Below, piece by piece: positions 6,389 to 9,367 of a stretch of DNA of 9,367 nt. The notes under the pieces are model-generated. The model made no database searches and was not told where the DNA came from. It saw nothing but the letters and a program-made list of their open reading frames with translations. Positions within the stretch are counted from its first letter, which is position 1. The number at the start of each line of letters is the position of its first letter. The translations under genes were made by a program, and so were the position numbers. The DNA is taken from assembly GCA_900549355.1 (NCBI GenBank), contig UROA01000079.1:1-9367 (forward strand), given 5' to 3'. This stretch comes from an uncultured Collinsella sp. Lineage in GTDB: Bacteria > Actinomycetota > Coriobacteriia > Coriobacteriales > Coriobacteriaceae.

Positions 6389-6453
6389 GTTGCGGTGAAA
6401 TAGGGACTGTTTTTGCTGGTCAAACCGCAAAACAGTCCCTATTTCACCGCAAC
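6389..6453. repeat. Long palindrome, REP/MITE-like hairpin
   Basis: The left arm from 6389 (beginning GTTGCGGTGAAATAGGG) is matched perfectly over 25 bases by an inverted copy ending at 6453. A single extra T in the left arm (one of 6410-6414) makes a bulge, after which GC pairs with GC. The inner TGGTCAAACC can close three more pairs (GGT 6418-6420 with ACC 6424-6426). There is no T-run on either strand after the stem, so it is a poor terminator despite lying 26 bases beyond the stop of the small minus-strand gene. Length and perfection suggest a dispersed palindromic element of the REP or MITE type. Copy number cannot be judged from this window. Confidence 0.8.
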
Positions 6454-6478
6454 TTATTGGTGACCTTTTGGGTGGCAC

Positions 6479-6673
6479 TCAGCGCCACGGGTCGGCTTCG
6501 AACATCGGCTCGCGCTCGGGGCGGCGATCGCTGTAGGGATCGTAGCCGTCGTCGTCCTCGTTCTCGGCACGGATGTAGGGGTCGCGCGGCTTGGGTGCTG
6601 GTTTAGGCGCGAGCTTGGGTGCGGCAGGTGCGGCATCGGTCGCCGGCGTGTTTGTCTTGTTCTTGTCTATCAT
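6479..6673 (-). CDS. Small disordered charged/proline-rich protein, unknown function
   Basis: I choose ATG 6673 (64 residues) because AAGGAGC (6687-6681) sits about eight bases upstream. The frame is also open to ATG 6691, but that start would place the binding site inside the gene. The protein begins MIDKNKTNTP, followed by an Ala/Pro/Lys segment (about 13-30, with APKLAPKPAPKPRDP), an acidic Tyr-bearing segment (ENEDDDGYDPYSD) and an Arg/Glu end closing FEADPWR. It has no hydrophobic segment and no cysteine, so a soluble disordered protein is likely. It lies 132 bp downstream of clpB on the same strand, behind an intrinsic terminator. The roughly 50 bases between that terminator and its binding site show no clear promoter, so it may depend on read-through from clpB. 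Codon use resembles its high-GC neighbours. I do not recognise the family. Confidence 0.6.
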   Translation of the reverse strand: MIDKNKTNTPATDAAPAAPKLAPKPAPKPRDPYIRAENEDDDGYDPYSDRRPEREPMFEADPWR

Positions 6674-6723
6674 CTGAATAGCTCCTTGCATCGCATCCGT
6701 TCAACATCATCGATTGTCGCACG

Positions 6724-6760
6724 AAAAAGGACGGCGGACCCAATTGGATCCGCCGCCCTT
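6724..6760 (-). terminator. Intrinsic terminator of clpB
   Basis: Read on the minus strand, AAGGGCGGCGGA (6760-6749) pairs with TCCGCCGTCCTT (6738-6727) over a 10-base loop, with one G-U pair, and runs into five Ts (complement of 6724-6728). It lies 46 bases after the clpB stop. It is a strong GC-rich stem with the correct orientation. Confidence 0.88.
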
Positions 6761-6805
6761 GGCGTTTAGAGACGGCTGGCAGATTTTAAGGCATGTCCCA
6801 AAAAT

Positions 6806-9367
6806 CTACTCGGCATCGGGGACCTCGTAGGTGGCCGCCGGTGTGTTATCGCACACGACGGTAAAGCCGCCGTCCTTGTCGACATCGACCGTCACCTGAT
6901 CGCCCTCGCGCACCGTGCCGTCGATGATGGCGGCGGCGATGGCGTCCACGACCTCGCGCTGGACCAGACGCTTGAGCGGACGGGCACCAAAGACCGGGTC
7001 CAAGCCGCCCACGGCGAGCAGCTGCTTGGCCGCCGGGGTGATGGCAAGCGTCATGCGTTCCTTGGCCAGACGCGCGCGGACGTCGGCGAGCTGAATGTCG
7101 ACGATCTTCTCGATCTGCGCCATACCGAGCGGATGGAACACCACGATATCGTCGATACGGTTGAGGAACTCGGGGCGGAAGGTCTGAGCCATGGCGGCGT
7201 CGACCTGATGGCGCATCTCCTCCTCGTCCTTACCGGACAGATCGGCGATGGCCTTGGAGCCCACGTTGGACGTCATGATGATAATCGTGTTCTTGAAGGA
7301 CACCTGGCGACCCTGGCCATCGGTCAGACGGCCGTCGTCGAGCACCTGCAACAGCACGTTAAAGACATCCGGATGAGCCTTCTCCATCTCGTCGAGCAAG
7401 ATCACGGAGTACGGACGACGGCGCACGGCCTCGGTGAGCTGGCCGCCCTCATCGTAGCCCACGTATCCCGGGGGCGCACCGATCAGACGCTGGACGCTGA
7501 ACTTCTCCATGTACTCGGACATGTCGATACGCACGAGCGCACGCTCGTCATCGAACAGGCACTCGGCCAGCGCCTTGGCGAGCTCGGTCTTGCCCACGCC
7601 GGTGGGGCCCAGGAAGAAGAAGCTGCCGATGGGCTTGTCCGGATCGGAGAGGCCCGCACGGCTGCGGCGCACGGCCGCGGCAACGGCGGAGACGGCCTCA
7701 TCCTGACCGATGACGCGCTTATGCAGCTCGCCCTCCAGGCCCTTGAGCTTGTCGAGCTCGCCCTGCATCATCTTGGACACGGGCACGCCGGTCCAGGCGC
7801 TCACGACCTCGGCGATCTCATCGGAGGTCACCTGTTCGTTGAGGCCCTCGCCGTCCTGCTGCTTTTGCGCCTCGAGCGCGGCCTCGGAATCCTGAATCTG
7901 CTGCTGCAGGCCCGGAATCACGGAGTAGCGCAGCTCGGACGCACGACCCAGGTCGCCGTTGCGCGTCGCGCGCTCCTCTTCGCTCTTGGCCTCGTCGAGC
8001 TGCCCCTTGAGCTCCTGCACGTGGTCGATGGCGTTCTTTTGGTTGAGCCAGCCGGCCTTTTGCACGTTGAGCTTTTCCTGGACCTCGGCGATCTCCTGGC
8101 GCAGGGCCTCCAGACGCTCCTTGGAGGCGTCGTCAGTCTCCTTCATGAGCGCCTGCTCCTCGATCTGCAGCTGGGTGAGCAGACGCGTGGTGGCGTCGAT
8201 CTCAACCGGCATGCTGTCGAGCTCCATGCGCAGGCGGCTTGCGGCCTCATCGACCAAGTCGATGGCCTTGTCGGGCAGGAAACGGTCGGCGATGTAGCGA
8301 TCGGAGAGGTCGGCAGCCGCCACGAGCGCACTATCGGTGATATGCACGCCGTGGAAGATCTCGTACTTCTCCTTGAGGCCACGCAGAATCGAGATGGTGT
8401 CCTCGACGGTGGGTTCGCTGACCATCACGGTCTGGAAACGACGGGCGAGCGCCGCGTCCTTCTCGATGTACTTGCGGTACTCGTCAAGCGTGGTCGCGCC
8501 GATCGCGTGCAGGTCGCCACGGGCGAGTGCAGGCTTCAAGATGTTGCCGGCGTCCATGGAGCCCTCGGTGGCACCCGCGCCCACGATGGTGTGGAGCTCA
8601 TCGATGAACAGGATGACCTTGCCCTCGGACTTCTGTACCTCCTTGAGCACGGCCTTCAAGCGGTCCTCGAACTCACCACGGTACTTGGCACCGGCGACCA
8701 GCGCGCTCATGTCGAGCTCGATGAGGTCGCGGTCGCGCAGCGTGCTCGGCACGTCGCCGGCCACGATACGCTGGGCGATGCCCTCGACGATGGCCGTCTT
8801 GCCGACGCCCGGCTCGCCAATGAGCACGGGGTTGTTCTTGGTGCGACGGGACAGGACCTGGATGGTGCGGCGAATCTCATCGGTACGGCCGATGACCGGG
8901 TCGAGCTTGCCGGCGCGGGCGAGGTCGCAGATGTTGCGACCGTACTGCTCCAGCGCCTCAAACTGTGTCTTATCCTCGGCGGACGTCACGCGGTCATCGC
9001 CACGCAGCTCCTCGTAGACTTGCTCGATGCGCTCCTTGGTGACGCCGGCGTCGCGCAGCACGCGGCCCGCCTCGCCCTTGTCCTCGGCAAGCGCCATCAG
9101 CAGATGCTCAGTCACCACAAAGCTGTCGCCCATCTTGGTGGCCTTCTTCTCGGCCTTCTCGATGACGCGGACGAGCTCATTGGAAAGACCCATCTGCTGG
9201 CCCTCGCCCGAAACCTTGGGCGCGTGGTCGATGGCATCCTGCGTGGAGTGTGCGAGCTGGGCAGGGTCGGCACCGATGCGCTCGATGATCACGGAGATAT
9301 TGCGCTCGCCGGCACCGAGCAGGGCGGACAGCAGGTGAATCGGCTCCACCGAGCCGGCCTGCGCGTC
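6806..9367 (-). CDS. clpB: ClpB protein disaggregase (N-terminus cut by window)
   Basis: ClpB is a hexameric cytoplasmic AAA+ chaperone that, with DnaK/DnaJ/GrpE, pulls polypeptides out of aggregates after heat or other stress. The frame is open to the last base of the window; 853 codons are present (the codon at 9367-9365, Asp, is residue 1 here). The codon at 9349 is GTG but is an internal valine (context AGSVEPIHLL), and I estimate about 20 N-terminal residues are missing. Seen in order: Clp N-repeats (to about 125); NBD1 with Walker A GEPGVGKT (184-191), pore loop AKYRGEFE (Tyr229) and Walker B FIDE (D256/E257); a full M-domain coiled coil at about 390-505; NBD2 with Walker A GPTGVGKT (587-594), pore loop GYVGYDEGG, Walker B LLDE (D659/E660) and sensor-2 GARPLKR (795-801). 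It has the M-domain and lacks an IGF/L ClpP loop that I can see, which separates it from ClpC and ClpA. The promoter, and any HspR or CIRCE site, lies outside the window. Confidence 0.97.
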   Translation of the reverse strand, partial: DAQAGSVEPIHLLSALLGAGERNISVIIERIGADPAQLAHSTQDAIDHAPKVSGEGQQMGLSNELVRVIEKAEKKATKMGDSFVVTEHLLMALAEDKGEAGRVLRDAGVTKERIEQVYEELRGDDRVTSAEDKTQFEALEQYGRNICDLARAGKLDPVIGRTDEIRRTIQVLSRRTKNNPVLIGEPGVGKTAIVEGIAQRIVAGDVPSTLRDRDLIELDMSALVAGAKYRGEFEDRLKAVLKEVQKSEGKVILFIDELHTIVGAGATEGSMDAGNILKPALARGDLHAIGATTLDEYRKYIEKDAALARRFQTVMVSEPTVEDTISILRGLKEKYEIFHGVHITDSALVAAADLSDRYIADRFLPDKAIDLVDEAASRLRMELDSMPVEIDATTRLLTQLQIEEQALMKETDDASKERLEALRQEIAEVQEKLNVQKAGWLNQKNAIDHVQELKGQLDEAKSEEERATRNGDLGRASELRYSVIPGLQQQIQDSEAALEAQKQQDGEGLNEQVTSDEIAEVVSAWTGVPVSKMMQGELDKLKGLEGELHKRVIGQDEAVSAVAAAVRRSRAGLSDPDKPIGSFFFLGPTGVGKTELAKALAECLFDDERALVRIDMSEYMEKFSVQRLIGAPPGYVGYDEGGQLTEAVRRRPYSVILLDEMEKAHPDVFNVLLQVLDDGRLTDGQGRQVSFKNTIIIMTSNVGSKAIADLSGKDEEEMRHQVDAAMAQTFRPEFLNRIDDIVVFHPLGMAQIEKIVDIQLADVRARLAKERMTLAITPAAKQLLAVGGLDPVFGARPLKRLVQREVVDAIAAAIIDGTVREGDQVTVDVDKDGGFTVVCDNTPAATYEVPDAE

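Noticed and set aside
6389..6453. CRISPR-type repeat
   Set aside because: This is a single palindrome with one 10-base centre. There are no repeat-spacer units.
8337..9017. Plus-strand 226-codon frame opposite clpB
   Set aside because: It is a Ser/Arg-rich shadow of clpB with no motif.
9347..9349. Translation start of clpB at 9349
   Set aside because: The codon is GTG with in-frame coding continuing upstream (DAQAGS) to the window edge, matching the conserved ClpB N-domain, so the gene is simply cut by the window.

Overview
The window looks like chromosomal DNA of a high-GC, anaerobic, gut-type actinobacterium. My best guess is a Collinsella-like member of the Coriobacteriia. This rests on GC-rich codon use, the style of the ClpB, and a many-cysteine iron-sulfur oxidoreductase paired with a TetR regulator and a DUF5692-like membrane protein. 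The genus is an inference from pattern memory and was not checked by any search.

Left part (1-3104): a minus-strand gene, cut by the window edge, encodes the N-terminal 358 residues of a multi-cluster 4Fe-4S protein, probably the front half of a larger oxidoreductase. Divergent from it is a TetR-family regulator (1265-1927), followed by a polytopic membrane protein that I tentatively place in DUF5692 (1991-3000). The membrane-protein gene is split by a one-base frameshift at about 2218. Two 15-bp palindromes lie between the divergent starts and fit a TetR operator. The arrangement suggests one control unit: a ligand-sensing repressor, a membrane protein that may move or sense the ligand, and a redox enzyme that may act on it. 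A strong intrinsic terminator (3068-3108) closes this part.

Middle part (3105-6478): a single-pass membrane protein (3236-4732) has an acidic cytoplasmic tail, an outside beta-type domain, an alanine-rich linker and a C-terminal domain of unknown function. It converges on a minus-strand AAA_14/DUF4143-type ATPase (4806-6158). The ATPase gene has visibly lower GC than clpB and looks like an accessory gene. The 320-bp gap upstream of it has no protein gene that I can support but is rich in structure. It holds a 62-bp imperfect inverted repeat spanning the ATPase -10 box and ribosome binding site, a plausible plus-strand promoter leading to a T-tract (a possible ~80-nt small RNA), and a long hairpin with 25-bp arms resembling a REP or MITE-type repeat.

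Right part (6479-9367): a small disordered protein (64 aa) lies downstream of clpB on the same strand, behind an intrinsic terminator. clpB fills the rest and is open at the right edge, lacking only its extreme N-terminus. It is an ordinary full-architecture ClpB disaggregase with both Walker A/B pairs, pore loops and the middle coiled-coil domain.

The parts most worth a second look are the TetR / DUF5692-like / Fe-S module with its twin operator, and the structured gap at 6159-6478.
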